From NCBI RefSeq assembly GCF_900067135.1, contig NZ_FJUR01000003.1:99069-163068 (forward strand): DNA of 64,000 nt, written 5' to 3'. The stretch comes from Rhizobium sp. 9140. GTDB lineage: Bacteria; Pseudomonadota; Alphaproteobacteria; Rhizobiales; Rhizobiaceae. Of the stretch, positions 26,371-35,211 are shown one piece after another. Both the position numbers and the translations under genes were made by a program. How positions within the stretch are numbered: position 1 is the first letter of the stretch; each line of letters starts with the position of its first letter. The notes below the pieces were generated by a model. The model was not told the origin of the DNA. It saw only the letters and a program-made list of their open reading frames with translations, and did not search any database.

Positions 26371-27093
26371 ATGGAAAAAGTTCGCGCGAGCGCCGTCGAG
26401 GCATTAGCGGAGTTGCTGCATGACGACATGACAATCATGGCTGGCGGTTTCGGCCTTTGCGGTATTCCGGAGGCGCTTATCGGTGCCGTTCGCCTGTCTG
26501 GCGTACAGAATCTGACCGTCATTTCCAACAATGCCGGCATCGATGGCACAGGACTTGGTATTCTCCTTGAGACACGCCAGATCCGCAAAATGATTTCGTC
26601 CTACGTCGGGGAGAACAAGCTTTTTGCTCAGCAGTATTTGTCGGGAGAACTTCAAGTTGAGTTTAATCCCCAAGGAACTCTCGCAGAACGCATTCGCGCA
26701 GGTGGTGCCGGCGTTCCTGCCTTCTTCACCAGGACTGGTTACGGGACGCAAATAGCCGAAGGAAAACCTGTTCAGGAATTCGATGGCGATCATTACATTA
26801 TGGAGCGCGCCCTTTATGCGGATCTCGCCCTTGTGCACGCCTACAAGGGCGACGAGGAAGGCAATCTCGTCTACCGCAAGACTGCCCGCAATTTCAATCC
26901 GGTCATGGCGACGGCGGCACAAGTCACGGTAGCCGAGGTCGAGCATCTCGTCACAGCAGGCGAGATCGATCCCGATCACATCCACACGCCCGGCATCTTC
27001 GTCTCCGCACTCGTTCATGTGCCCACGCCCATGAAGCACATAGAGCAGCGCACAACGAGAAAGCGAAACGCGCAACCGGAGGCGGCAATCTGA
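26371..27093 (+). CDS. scoA: 3-oxoacid CoA-transferase subunit A
   Basis: 240 residues with the CoA-transferase alpha pattern: [48 protein letters not shown], and [22 protein letters not shown]. Its best fit is succinyl-CoA:3-ketoacid CoA transferase, though 3-oxoadipate CoA transferase (PcaI) is similar. The stop overlaps the start of subunit B by one base. Acetoacetate is released in homogentisate breakdown, and hmgA/fahA lie just beyond IS copy B, so an acetoacetate role is attractive but unproven. Confidence 0.85.
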   Translation: MEKVRASAVEALAELLHDDMTIMAGGFGLCGIPEALIGAVRLSGVQNLTVISNNAGIDGTGLGILLETRQIRKMISSYVGENKLFAQQYLSGELQVEFNPQGTLAERIRAGGAGVPAFFTRTGYGTQIAEGKPVQEFDGDHYIMERALYADLALVHAYKGDEEGNLVYRKTARNFNPVMATAAQVTVAEVEHLVTAGEIDPDHIHTPGIFVSALVHVPTPMKHIEQRTTRKRNAQPEAAI

Positions 27094-27740
27094 TGTCCTG
27101 GACCCGTGAACAGATGGCGGCGCGCGCTTCGCTTGAACTCAAGGACGGCTTCTATGTCAATCTCGGCATCGGCATCCCGACGCTCGTCGCCAACTTCATC
27201 CCCAAAGGGATTGATGTGCGCCTGCAGAGCGAGAATGGAATGCTTGGAATGGGTCCGTTTCCTTACGAAGGTGAGGAGGACGCCGATCTCATCAACGCCG
27301 GCAAACAAACTATCACGGAACTGCCCGTCACAAGCTATTTCTCAAGTGCCGACAGTTTTGCCATGATCCGCGGCGGTCACATTGATCTTTCGATCCTGGG
27401 AGCCATGCAGGTGGCCTCCAATGGCGATCTGGCCAATTGGATGATCCCTGGCCACATGGTCAAAGGCATGGGCGGCGCGATGGACCTCGTAGCCGGGGTA
27501 AAAAGGGTCGTCGTCGTGATGGAACACCAGGCCAAGGAAAAGCCGAAGCTTCTGACCGAATGCACATTGCCTCTGACCGGCCGACGGGTAGCAGACCTTG
27601 TCATTACTGACCTTGGTGTCTTCGAAATTCAAAAGCGTGGCCCGGTCTGCATGACGCTGATCGAGCTCGCTGAGGACGTCACTGTGGAGGAAATAAAGGC
27701 CAAGACCGGAGCTGATTTCGACATCAAACTGCGGACGTAA
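27093..27740 (+). CDS. scoB: 3-oxoacid CoA-transferase subunit B
   Basis: 215 residues. [12 protein letters not shown] carries the catalytic glutamate that forms the acyl-CoA anhydride. [17 protein letters not shown] at the N-terminus and [20 protein letters not shown] are family blocks. Subunits A and B form an A2B2 enzyme. Last gene of the operon that starts at 22602; IS copy B begins 354 bases downstream. Confidence 0.87.
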   Translation: MSWTREQMAARASLELKDGFYVNLGIGIPTLVANFIPKGIDVRLQSENGMLGMGPFPYEGEEDADLINAGKQTITELPVTSYFSSADSFAMIRGGHIDLSILGAMQVASNGDLANWMIPGHMVKGMGGAMDLVAGVKRVVVVMEHQAKEKPKLLTECTLPLTGRRVADLVITDLGVFEIQKRGPVCMTLIELAEDVTVEEIKAKTGADFDIKLRT

Positions 27741-28094
27741 CCTACGGTGGAACTTTCCCCGCCGCGCCAGGGTCCGCGTTGACTGTGCCGCGTCAATGTG
27801 CGCGCCACGGTTTCGGCCCAAACCATGCGGCACCAGTACCGAAGAACAAAACTCCCGAACAGGGTATCGTACGAAAGGTTCTGTATGTCGCCGGCAGCAA
27901 CGTGAGCGCGGGGCACCAAGCGAACGGCTCTGTCACCTCTTTCGCGTCATCCGCACTGAGACGGAAGCGGGGAGCGCGGGCTCCCTGGCGCCGCGGGCTG
28001 AGGCGATAGGGGTGGAGCCCGCACGTTTGATCCGATGCAGGTGCAGTCCGATCCCGGTTTGATCATTGATTACGGGTTACTGCGCCATCGAGCT
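27741..28094. other. Spacer between scoB and IS copy B, no recognised gene
   Basis: No frame here shows family similarity or a credible start. It may be the remains of whatever gene the IS interrupted or deleted. The last bases before the IS are ...GAGCT. Confidence 0.4.
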
Positions 28095-28152
28095 TGTCAA
28101 CGGCGGAGTAAAATCCTGCCACGCGGCGGCGCAAAAGTCGGCCACTTGTGGC

Positions 28153-28206
28153 GCGCGCATGAGACCGCCGGGAGGGCTTAGGCCCGAGCGGGGGTCTCAT
28201 GCGCGC
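28153..28206. repeat. Stem-loop between istB and the IS end (copy B)
   Basis: Identical to the copy A structure: 14-base arms at 28153-28166 and 28193-28206, just after the istB stop and before the terminal repeats. Confidence 0.6.
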
Positions 28207-28226
28207 GTTGCGATTTTCGAAGGGCG

Positions 28227-28985
28227 TCAGCCGGCCTTTCGGGCGCGGCTTTGGGCGAGACGATAGCTGTCGCCGTTCATCTCGAGGATGCTGACGTGAT
28301 GGGTGATGCGGTCGAGCAAAGCGCCGGTCAGGCGCTCGGACCCCAAGGTTTCCGTCCATTCGTCAAAAGGAAGGTTGCTGGTGATCAGGGTCGCGCCTCG
28401 CTCGTATCGTTGCGAGATCAGCTCGAACAGCAATTCCGCGCCGGTCTTTGACAGCGGCACGAAGCCCAGTTCATCGATGATCAACAGCTGGTAGGCGGCC
28501 ATCTGCTTCTGGAACCGGATGAGACGCCGCTCGTCGCGCGCCTCCATCATCTCGCTGACCAGTGCGGCCGCTGTCGTGAACCCAACGGACAGGCCCTTCT
28601 GGCAGGCGGCCAGGCCGAGGCCGAGCGCCACATGGGTCTTGCCCGTGCCGCTGGGGCCGAGAGCGATAACGTTCTCCCTGCGCTCGATCCATTCGCAGCG
28701 CGCCAGTTCCAGCACCTGCATCCTGTTCAGCTTTGGGATGGCGGCGAAGTCGAAACTGTCGAGGCTTTTGACGACCGGGAACCTGGCCGCCTTGATGCGA
28801 CGCTCGACCTTGCGACGGTCCCGTTCGATCATCTCCCGCTCGGCAAGCCGGGTGAGGTATCCGACATGATCGACGCCTTCGGTGGCGCACAGCCGGGCCA
28901 GCTTCTGGTACTCGCGCTGGAAACTCGGCAGCTTCAGGGTTTTGAGATAATGGGTGAGAAGGATCTCGGGTGCTTGGGTGTTCAT
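28227..28985 (-). CDS. istB: IstB ATPase (copy B)
   Basis: 252 residues, identical to the copy A protein: Walker A GPSGTGKTHVAL, Walker B LLIIDELGF, start overlapping the istA stop by four bases. Intact. Confidence 0.92.
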   Translation of the reverse strand: MNTQAPEILLTHYLKTLKLPSFQREYQKLARLCATEGVDHVGYLTRLAEREMIERDRRKVERRIKAARFPVVKSLDSFDFAAIPKLNRMQVLELARCEWIERRENVIALGPSGTGKTHVALGLGLAACQKGLSVGFTTAAALVSEMMEARDERRLIRFQKQMAAYQLLIIDELGFVPLSKTGAELLFELISQRYERGATLITSNLPFDEWTETLGSERLTGALLDRITHHVSILEMNGDSYRLAQSRARKAG

Positions 28986-30478
28986 GCGACTTCTCCCGCA
29001 TCCGACGACAGGAGACGCATATACGCCTTCGCCGATGTCGTCTCGACCGTCGCCCTCGGCAAATACGGGTAGATGGACAGGTCCAGTCTGGGCGGCCGGC
29101 GTTCCACCCGGCACAGGATCAGATGCTTGACGGCGTCAAAGCCAATGGCGCCAAGCTGGATCGCCTGCTTCACCGCCGCATGCAGATCGGCGAGTTCGAA
29201 GCTCTCCAGCAGGCGGAGGACCTGCACGTACTCACGCCGGCCGTGTTTGGCCATGCGGCCTTCCATCAACCGGCGCAGCGTAGCGAACTCTTGCGGCAAG
29301 TCCCAGCCCTGGAGGGGCGCTGCCTGATCCAGCGAATTGATCTTCTGCTCGATCAGCGGCAGGTAATGGACAGGATCGAAGACGACGTCTTCCCGTTCCC
29401 AGCACCGAGGATGGCGGGCGATGATCTCGCCACGGCCACCAATGACCACTTCGTTGACATAGCCGCGCACCCACACATCCTGATGGCCATAGGCGACCGG
29501 GACGGAATAGTCGTTGGTCTTGTAGCGCACCAGCGACTGCGCCGTCACCTTGGCACTTGCCTGGTCGCAGGCATCAAATGGCGAGGCTGGCAAGGCGCGC
29601 ATGGCAGCCAGATCGCGCCGCAAGCGCTCGCCGATCGTCTCGCTCTCGCCGCGCAGCCTGTCGCGCTGGCGCTTCCGGCACTGCTCCTCCAGAAAGGTGT
29701 TGAACGCCTCCCATGTCGCAAACTGCGGGATCGGTACCATGAAGTTGCGCCGGGCATAGCCGACGAGACCCTCGACGTTCCCCTTGTCGTTGCCCTTGCC
29801 GGGACGGCCATAGCGATCCCGGATAAGGTAGTGGGACAGGAAGCCGCTGAACAACGTCGCGCGCTTGCGGGTGCCGTCAGGCAAAATCTTCGCCACCAGG
29901 CAACGGTCGTTGTCGTAGACGATCGATTGCGGCACGGCGCCGAAGAAAGCGAACGCATGGACATGGCCATCGACCCAGGCCTCGGCCACTGCCGCCGGAT
30001 AGGCCCGCACGTAGCAGCCGTCGCTGTGCGGAAGGTCGAGCACGAAGAAATGCGCCTTCTGCTCGACACCGCCGATGACCACCATCGCCTCACCGAAATC
30101 GGCCTGCGCATGGCCGGGCGGATGCGACAGCGGCACGAACACTTCCTGGCGGCGCTGATCCCGCTCGCGCATGTAATCCTTGATGATCGTATAGCCGCCA
30201 GTGAACCCGCATTCGTCTCGAAGCCGGTCAAACACCCGCTTGGCCGTATGGCGCTGCTTGCGCGGCACTTGTCTGTCTTCGTCCAGCCAGTGATCGATCG
30301 TCGAGACAAACGCATCCAGCTTGGGCCGCCGGATCGGTGATTGTCGCTGATAGCCAGGTGGCGTCGAATAGGACAGCATCTTGGAAACGCTGTCGCGCGA
30401 TATGTTGAAATGCTTTGCAGCCTGACGCCGGCTCATGCCTTCCGAGCAAGCCAGTCGAACCTTCAGATATAATTCCAC
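28982..30478 (-). CDS. istA: IstA transposase (copy B)
   Basis: 498 residues, identical to the copy A protein, with the N-terminal helix-turn-helix and the DDE residues in QADFGEA, VYDNDRC and EGLVGYARR. Two intact identical copies imply recent duplication or gene conversion, and make homologous recombination between them easy. Confidence 0.93.
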   Translation of the reverse strand: MELYLKVRLACSEGMSRRQAAKHFNISRDSVSKMLSYSTPPGYQRQSPIRRPKLDAFVSTIDHWLDEDRQVPRKQRHTAKRVFDRLRDECGFTGGYTIIKDYMRERDQRRQEVFVPLSHPPGHAQADFGEAMVVIGGVEQKAHFFVLDLPHSDGCYVRAYPAAVAEAWVDGHVHAFAFFGAVPQSIVYDNDRCLVAKILPDGTRKRATLFSGFLSHYLIRDRYGRPGKGNDKGNVEGLVGYARRNFMVPIPQFATWEAFNTFLEEQCRKRQRDRLRGESETIGERLRRDLAAMRALPASPFDACDQASAKVTAQSLVRYKTNDYSVPVAYGHQDVWVRGYVNEVVIGGRGEIIARHPRCWEREDVVFDPVHYLPLIEQKINSLDQAAPLQGWDLPQEFATLRRLMEGRMAKHGRREYVQVLRLLESFELADLHAAVKQAIQLGAIGFDAVKHLILCRVERRPPRLDLSIYPYLPRATVETTSAKAYMRLLSSDAGEVA

Positions 30479-30577
30479 GGTATAGATCCCCAGGCCCTCC
30501 TGCGCTCATTGCAGAAGAGAAATAGGTGGCCGACTTTTACGCCGCCCGAAGCGGGACAATCCCGCCGCTACCGTGGT

Positions 30578-31627
30578 CTAATTTTGCACCGCCGCTCTCA
30601 CCTGTGCCGGACCTGAGATCGTACCAGAGCCCAGGAGATCACCGATACGCATGGGGCAGCCTGAAGCAGTGTGATGTGCAAGCTGTTGAGCGCTTGAATA
30701 ATACATTTGATTGTAGTTGGTCTGTCCCATTCGCTGACCATTCATCATCCAGCCAATCGTGAGATCATACAATCCAGGTCGCTCTTCCTGAAGGTAAGGA
30801 AGCAGCGCATTGGTGCGTTCAGCCCCCATGCTTCGAAATGGCTCGAGCGCTGCCTGTGTCACGATCCACGCTCCGATAGTCGTACCAAGTGCTTTGGATT
30901 GGAAGGGCCCGAGCGGTTGATACTCCCAGGCTTGAATATCTCGTGCAGACCAGTCATTCAGCAGAACGTAGCCGAAGATCATGTCATCGGCCTGATCAAC
31001 GCTGACACGGTCACCCAGGGCGGAAGTGGCTCCGACGATGGCGCCGAGCTCCAGCTCAAGATCGAGGCGGCGACATGCGACCCATTCGGGGCCGTCCTCC
31101 CCCTTGACCTGTCCCATAGGACGTCGAATTGGCGTGCCGGACACGACAACTGATGAGGCACGCCCATTGTAGCCGATTGGCATATGCGTCCATTGGGGAG
31201 GCAGGGCATTTTCCGGTCCACGGAATAGGACGCCGACATTGAACGCATGGTTTTTTGAGGCATAGAAATCGGTGAATTCAGTGACTCTGATGGGCAGATG
31301 CAAAGTTGCGTCGTTCATCGATATCAGGGGAAGCTCCTCCGTTGCTTCTTCTCGAAGCAAGTCAGTCAGTCTTGAGCGAACTTCCCGCCATTTTGCTCGA
31401 CCCAGCTCGATAAAGTCGTTGAGGTATGGCTTGATGAACGTCCCGTTGGCATTCAACAATCCCCGTTCTTCGCATGCCGCCAGGTCCAGAATTGCATTCC
31501 CGATAGCCACACCGCATCGTGGCTTTTGCGCGCCGACGGAAAACACACCGTAGGGGAGGTTTTGTATCGGAAACTCGCAATCCGCTTCATTGGCCGATGC
31601 GATCCTGCTTCTCAGCAGCTTTGTCAT
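30578..31627 (-). pseudogene. fahA: fahA, fumarylacetoacetase truncated at its C-terminus by IS copy B
   Basis: Fumarylacetoacetate hydrolase splits the last intermediate of tyrosine/homogentisate breakdown into fumarate and acetoacetate. N-terminal SH3-like domain (NLPYGVFSV) then the catalytic fold: FTDFYASKNHAFNVGVLFRG, LDLELELGAIVG (metal-binding Glu residues) and NDWSARDIQAWEYQPLGPF. The native sequence ends at GDLLGSGTISGPAQV at the IS edge (30601); the last six residues, RAAVQN, come from the IS. Full-length enzymes continue about 60-70 residues with core strands, so activity is doubtful. It lies 66 bases downstream of hmgA on the same strand. Confidence 0.85.
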
Positions 31628-31693
31628 GCTCTGTGTCCCATCGAAGTCACTGGATATGTCTGTCTGGCAGCAAGGCCCCGCCGATCTGAGAGA

Positions 31694-33085
31694 TCATTTC
31701 AGCCCAGGCGTACCATCAAATTTTTTCTCGAGCTTGTTCCACACCTCAATGTACTCCTCCTGCATCGGAGCCTCCTTGGCGGCGAACTCGGTCAGATGTT
31801 GAGGGAAACGGGTCTCGAACATGAAGGACATGGTATTTTCGAGCTTTTCCGGCTTGAGTTCCATGTTTGAGGCACCTTCGAAAGCGTTCTTGTCCGGTCC
31901 ATGCGGAAGCATGCAGTTATGCAGACTGATGCCGCCAGGAGCAAAGCCGTCGGGTTTGGCATCGTAGACGCCATAAATATTTCCCATCAGCTCAGACATT
32001 ATGTTCTTGTGGTACCATGGGGGCCGGAAGCTATGCTCGGCTACCATCCATCGTTCGCGGAAAAGTACGAAATCGATGTTGGCTGTTCCTTCTTGCCCAG
32101 ACGGCGCGGTTAGAACGGTAAAAATGGACGGGTCAGGATGATCGAACAAGATCGCTCCTACGGGTGAATAGGTGCGCAGATCATACTTGTATGCGCAGTA
32201 GTTACCATGCCATGCCACAACATCCAGAGGGGAGTGTCCGATCCAGGTTTCATGGAATTGGCCGCACCATTTCACGACAACGCGACTTTGCACTTCCCGG
32301 TCTTCAAAAGCGGCGACCGGGCATTTGAAATCGCGCGGATTGGCCAGGCAGTTCGCCCCGATCGGCCCCCGGTTCGGTAGGTCAAATTTCTGGCCGTAGT
32401 TCTCGCAGACAAACCCTCGGCATGGGCCATCAACAACTTCAACACGATAAACGAGACCTCGCGGAATGATCGCGATTTCCTTCGGCTCTAACTCGATCAC
32501 ACCAAGCTCCGTGCAGAAACGAAGCCGTCCTTCTTGCGGAACAATCAGCATTTCGCTGTCGGCAGAGTAAAAATACTCCTCTTTCATCGAGCGAGTTACG
32601 AGATAAACATGACTGGCCATGCCTACCTGAATGTTTACGTCCCCAGCGGTCGTTATGGTCCGCATGCCTGTGACCCAGTTCAGATCCTGATCTGCCGTTG
32701 GTAACGGAATTGGATCCCAGCGATATTGGCCCAAACTCATAATGTTCTGCCGGTTCGGATCATGCGGCAGGATGTTTGGCGCTGTTTTCCAATACGGTAC
32801 GTCGATGGGCTTGAAGCGGCCGGTGTGATGGACCGAAGGTCGTATGCGGTAGCACCAAGTGCGTTCGTTCTGCCCGCGGGGAGCGGTGAATGCGGTGCCC
32901 GACAGTTGCTCGGCGTAAAGCCCGTAATTGCATTTCTGTGGCGAATTCTGGCCCTGAGGCAATGCGCCGGGCAGCGCCTCCGTCTCGAAGTCGTTACCGA
33001 ACCCCGGCATATAGCCCTCGGCAGTGCCTGTTTTGGAGCCGGACCGGATTGTAGTCTCACTCAAATCGCGCATATCCACGGGCAC
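31694..33085 (-). CDS. hmgA: Homogentisate 1,2-dioxygenase
   Basis: 463 residues. The N-terminus has the family string [20 protein letters not shown], then [20 protein letters not shown]. The iron-site region is [20 protein letters not shown] and [16 protein letters not shown], with the conserved histidines and glutamate. It opens homogentisate to maleylacetoacetate using oxygen. Three possible starts lie close together (GTG 33085, GTG 33079, ATG 33073); the AGGGG motif best suits 33079. It is divergent from the MarR gene across a region with three inverted repeats. The gene is intact, unlike fahA behind it. Confidence 0.93.
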   Translation of the reverse strand: MPVDMRDLSETTIRSGSKTGTAEGYMPGFGNDFETEALPGALPQGQNSPQKCNYGLYAEQLSGTAFTAPRGQNERTWCYRIRPSVHHTGRFKPIDVPYWKTAPNILPHDPNRQNIMSLGQYRWDPIPLPTADQDLNWVTGMRTITTAGDVNIQVGMASHVYLVTRSMKEEYFYSADSEMLIVPQEGRLRFCTELGVIELEPKEIAIIPRGLVYRVEVVDGPCRGFVCENYGQKFDLPNRGPIGANCLANPRDFKCPVAAFEDREVQSRVVVKWCGQFHETWIGHSPLDVVAWHGNYCAYKYDLRTYSPVGAILFDHPDPSIFTVLTAPSGQEGTANIDFVLFRERWMVAEHSFRPPWYHKNIMSELMGNIYGVYDAKPDGFAPGGISLHNCMLPHGPDKNAFEGASNMELKPEKLENTMSFMFETRFPQHLTEFAAKEAPMQEEYIEVWNKLEKKFDGTPGLK

Positions 33086-33096
33086 ACCCCTAAAAC

Positions 33097-33114
33097 TCGT
33101 TGCTCATGCAACGA
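33097..33114. promoter_or_regulatory. hmgA/marR operator 1
   Basis: TCGTTGCTCATGCAACGA, a perfect 7+4+7 inverted repeat 12-30 bases upstream of the hmgA start region. Likely MarR-family binding site; see the two related sites that follow. Confidence 0.65.
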
Positions 33115-33118
33115 ATAA

Positions 33119-33136
33119 ACGTTGCGCCAGCAACGA
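33119..33136. promoter_or_regulatory. hmgA/marR operator 2
   Basis: ACGTTGCGCCAGCAACGA, the same CGTTGC-N4-GCAACG core, centred 22 bases from operator 1 (about two helical turns), so two dimers could bind the same DNA face. Confidence 0.65.
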
Positions 33137-33169
33137 TGTCAATGCAAAAAATACGAGATCGAGCAAGAT

Positions 33170-33185
33170 TGTTGTCTTCGCAACG
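33170..33185. promoter_or_regulatory. hmgA/marR operator 3 (imperfect)
   Basis: TGTTGTCTTCGCAACG, a degenerate copy with an intact right arm GCAACG and a left arm differing at two positions. It lies nearer the marR start and could mediate weaker autoregulation. Confidence 0.5.
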
Positions 33186-33218
33186 ATTATGTATGCTTCG
33201 CACATCACGGGGACGCCA

Positions 33219-33647
33219 ATGACCTTTCAGCTGAACGATTTCCTACCCTACCGTCTTAATGTTGCGGCTGCGCAAGTGAGCCGACGTTTCGCCGCGCTCT
33301 ATAAAGCCGAAGCCGGCTTGTCGGTACCTGAGTGGCGCGTTCTGGCGCACCTGAATGGATCAGGACCCGTCAGTGTCCGCGATATTGTCGGGAAGGTGAA
33401 TCTGGAAAAGTCTGTTGTTAGCCGCGCCGCTGATAGCTTGGCGCGGTCGGGTTATCTGATGAAAACCGTTTCGGTCCAGGACCAGAGGCTCGTTGCACTT
33501 GAACTCACGCCATCGGGAAAACAACTGATGCAACGCCTTGGGCGCATAGCGGCCGACTTTCAGGCTACGCTCCTGAACGAATTGGGTGCCGATGCAGATT
33601 CTTTCAAGCGAGCGCTGACGCTGCTTGGCGAAAGTCCCCAAACGTGA
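33219..33647 (+). CDS. MarR-family regulator of the homogentisate genes
   Basis: 142 residues from the ATG at 33219, the first with family similarity. The winged helix is clear: LSVPEWRVLAHLNGSGPVSV, then KVNLEKSVVSRAADSLARSGYL and the wing VQDQRLVALELTPSGKQLM. It is divergent from hmgA with three CGTTGC-N4-GCAACG-type repeats between. In related organisms MarR or IclR regulators respond to homogentisate or similar acids; the ligand here is inferred from context. Confidence 0.85.
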   Translation: MTFQLNDFLPYRLNVAAAQVSRRFAALYKAEAGLSVPEWRVLAHLNGSGPVSVRDIVGKVNLEKSVVSRAADSLARSGYLMKTVSVQDQRLVALELTPSGKQLMQRLGRIAADFQATLLNELGADADSFKRALTLLGESPQT

Positions 33648-33892
33648 AGGCAAACGACATCCGTTAGAAATCACCGGCCCGAGAACAAGGTCGGCCAACG
33701 GACACAGGCCATGTGATCTCTGCCCTTATTGTCGACCCCAACCTGCATCGCCGAACCCATTGCGCAAATAGCCAAGGTCGCAGGATCTGCTCGATGCAGG
33801 AGAGCTGAGCCAGTTTTATAATCAACCAAGTGCACCAATCGACTTGCCTAGCTTTCCGCAGAGCCCATTGATCGCTATCCTGAGCGAACAAG

Positions 33893-35128
33893 GTGGTAGA
33901 CAGGTTGACCTCAAGCCTGTCTGCTTACGGAAAAGCCAAGGCATACAGCGACGTGAAAATCGATCAACAAACCACTCGGGCGATGAACCGTCGTCTAATC
34001 CTCAATCTCATCAGGCGTGAAGAGCAGCTTAGCCGGGCGGATATTGCGGCCGCGACAGGTTTGAGCCCGGCGGCGGTGACCTTCGTCGTCAGTGATCTGA
34101 TCTCGGAAGGTTATCTCATCGAAGGCAAGACGATACCAGGCGGTGGAGGGCGTAGGCCCATTCCGCTCGAGATCAACTATGCCGGCCATCTCGCCATCGG
34201 CATCAAAATGAATGTTGGCAGTCTGGAATGCGTACTTACCGATCTATCCACTGCAACGCTCTCGTCCCTTACTATCGAGTTCAAGGATCCTTCCCCGCAA
34301 TCGGTTCTGGATGCGGCGGAAAAAGCGGTGACACGATTGCAGCGGCTGGCGCCGGAAGGGGCCGGGCTGCTGACCGGAGTAGGCTTTTCCATGCCGGGCA
34401 CAATCGATGCGGAGAGGGGAATCTGCATCAAAAGCCATCGCTTTTTCTGGGAAAATGTGCCGTTTGCCAGCATGTTACAGGAGCGTGTGAATGTACCCGT
34501 CTGGATGGAGGATGACACGTTGGCCTTCGCGCTGGCGCAGCATCTTTTCGGTCTTGGGCGGCAGCACCGGGTCTTTACGGCGGTGGCCATCGGGGTCGGG
34601 ATTGGTTGCGCGACGGTGGTGGACGGTAAGGTGCAGCGTGGCGCGCACGGGGATGCGGGCAAGATCGGGCATTCGATGCATATGATTGACGGACCCCTGT
34701 GCGAATGCGGGCGCCATGGCTGTCTTCAGGCCTTTTACTCCGAGCCCGCGATCGTCGAACGCTGGCGTAAGGCAATGGGTCTGGACAAGGACCTGGCCGT
34801 GAACCGTTACGCGATGAAGGAAGCCGCGTTGCAAGGCGATTCAATTGCCAGGGACATTCTGCAGGAGGCTGGCGAAGGCATTGGCCTTCATCTCGCGCGC
34901 ATGGTCGCTGTCGTCGATCCGGAAATCATCATTGTCGGCGGTGAAGCGGTGAGTTTCGGCGATCTGCTGTTCAACCCGATGCGAAAGGCGCTTGAGCTCA
35001 ACTGCTTCACGCCACCGCCTGCACTCGTGCCGGATGAGAGAGATAATTTCTGGAGCAGCGGTGCGGCGGCTCTGGCGACGCAAGGCCTGTTCAATTTCGA
35101 GATGACGACGCCTGCCTTTCCCGCATAA
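33893..35128 (+). CDS. ROK-family transcriptional regulator of the beta-galactoside locus
   Basis: 411 residues, starting at GTG with AAGG upstream. The N-terminal winged helix is RRLILNLIRREEQLSRADIA then TGLSPAAVTFVVSDLISEG (about 35-80). The ROK sugar-kinase-like domain has an IGVGIGC glycine block and the zinc motif CECGRHGCLQ. DNA-binding ROK proteins of the NagC/XylR class sense sugars or sugar phosphates. It is convergent with the ABC/beta-galactosidase operon and separated from it by a strong hairpin, so it is the likely local regulator. Confidence 0.85.
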   Translation: MVDRLTSSLSAYGKAKAYSDVKIDQQTTRAMNRRLILNLIRREEQLSRADIAAATGLSPAAVTFVVSDLISEGYLIEGKTIPGGGGRRPIPLEINYAGHLAIGIKMNVGSLECVLTDLSTATLSSLTIEFKDPSPQSVLDAAEKAVTRLQRLAPEGAGLLTGVGFSMPGTIDAERGICIKSHRFFWENVPFASMLQERVNVPVWMEDDTLAFALAQHLFGLGRQHRVFTAVAIGVGIGCATVVDGKVQRGAHGDAGKIGHSMHMIDGPLCECGRHGCLQAFYSEPAIVERWRKAMGLDKDLAVNRYAMKEAALQGDSIARDILQEAGEGIGLHLARMVAVVDPEIIIVGGEAVSFGDLLFNPMRKALELNCFTPPPALVPDERDNFWSSGAAALATQGLFNFEMTTPAFPA

Positions 35129-35132
35129 CAAA

Positions 35133-35163
35133 GCGGCGAAGGTGCTTGTGACACCTTCGCCGC
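35133..35163. terminator. Bidirectional terminator between ROK and beta-galactosidase genes
   Basis: GCGGCGAAGGTG (35133-35144) and CACCTTCGCCGC (35152-35163) form a perfect 12-base stem with a 7-base loop. It sits between two convergent genes and can serve both strands, although T runs are short. Confidence 0.7.
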
Positions 35164-35211
35164 TCGTTTCGGGGGATTTACACCCCTCTGGGAGAACATT
35201 ACGGGCTTGAG

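Larger units (their letters stand above)
28095..30600 (-). mobile_element. IS21-family insertion sequence, copy B
   Basis: A 2506-base element, same orientation as copy A and apparently identical in every line compared, including both encoded proteins. The ends are again TGTCAACGG... and ...GCTCTCA. Flanking bases (left ...GAGCT, right CCTGTG...) do not form a target duplication. Its right edge removes the 3' end of fahA. With copy A it frames 17 kb of catabolic genes. Confidence 0.9.

Noticed and set aside
8552..30600. Calling the IS-flanked block a proven composite transposon
   Set aside because: There is no target duplication around the whole block (outer flanks ...CCGTC and CCTGT...), and IS copies in direct orientation can arise in other ways.
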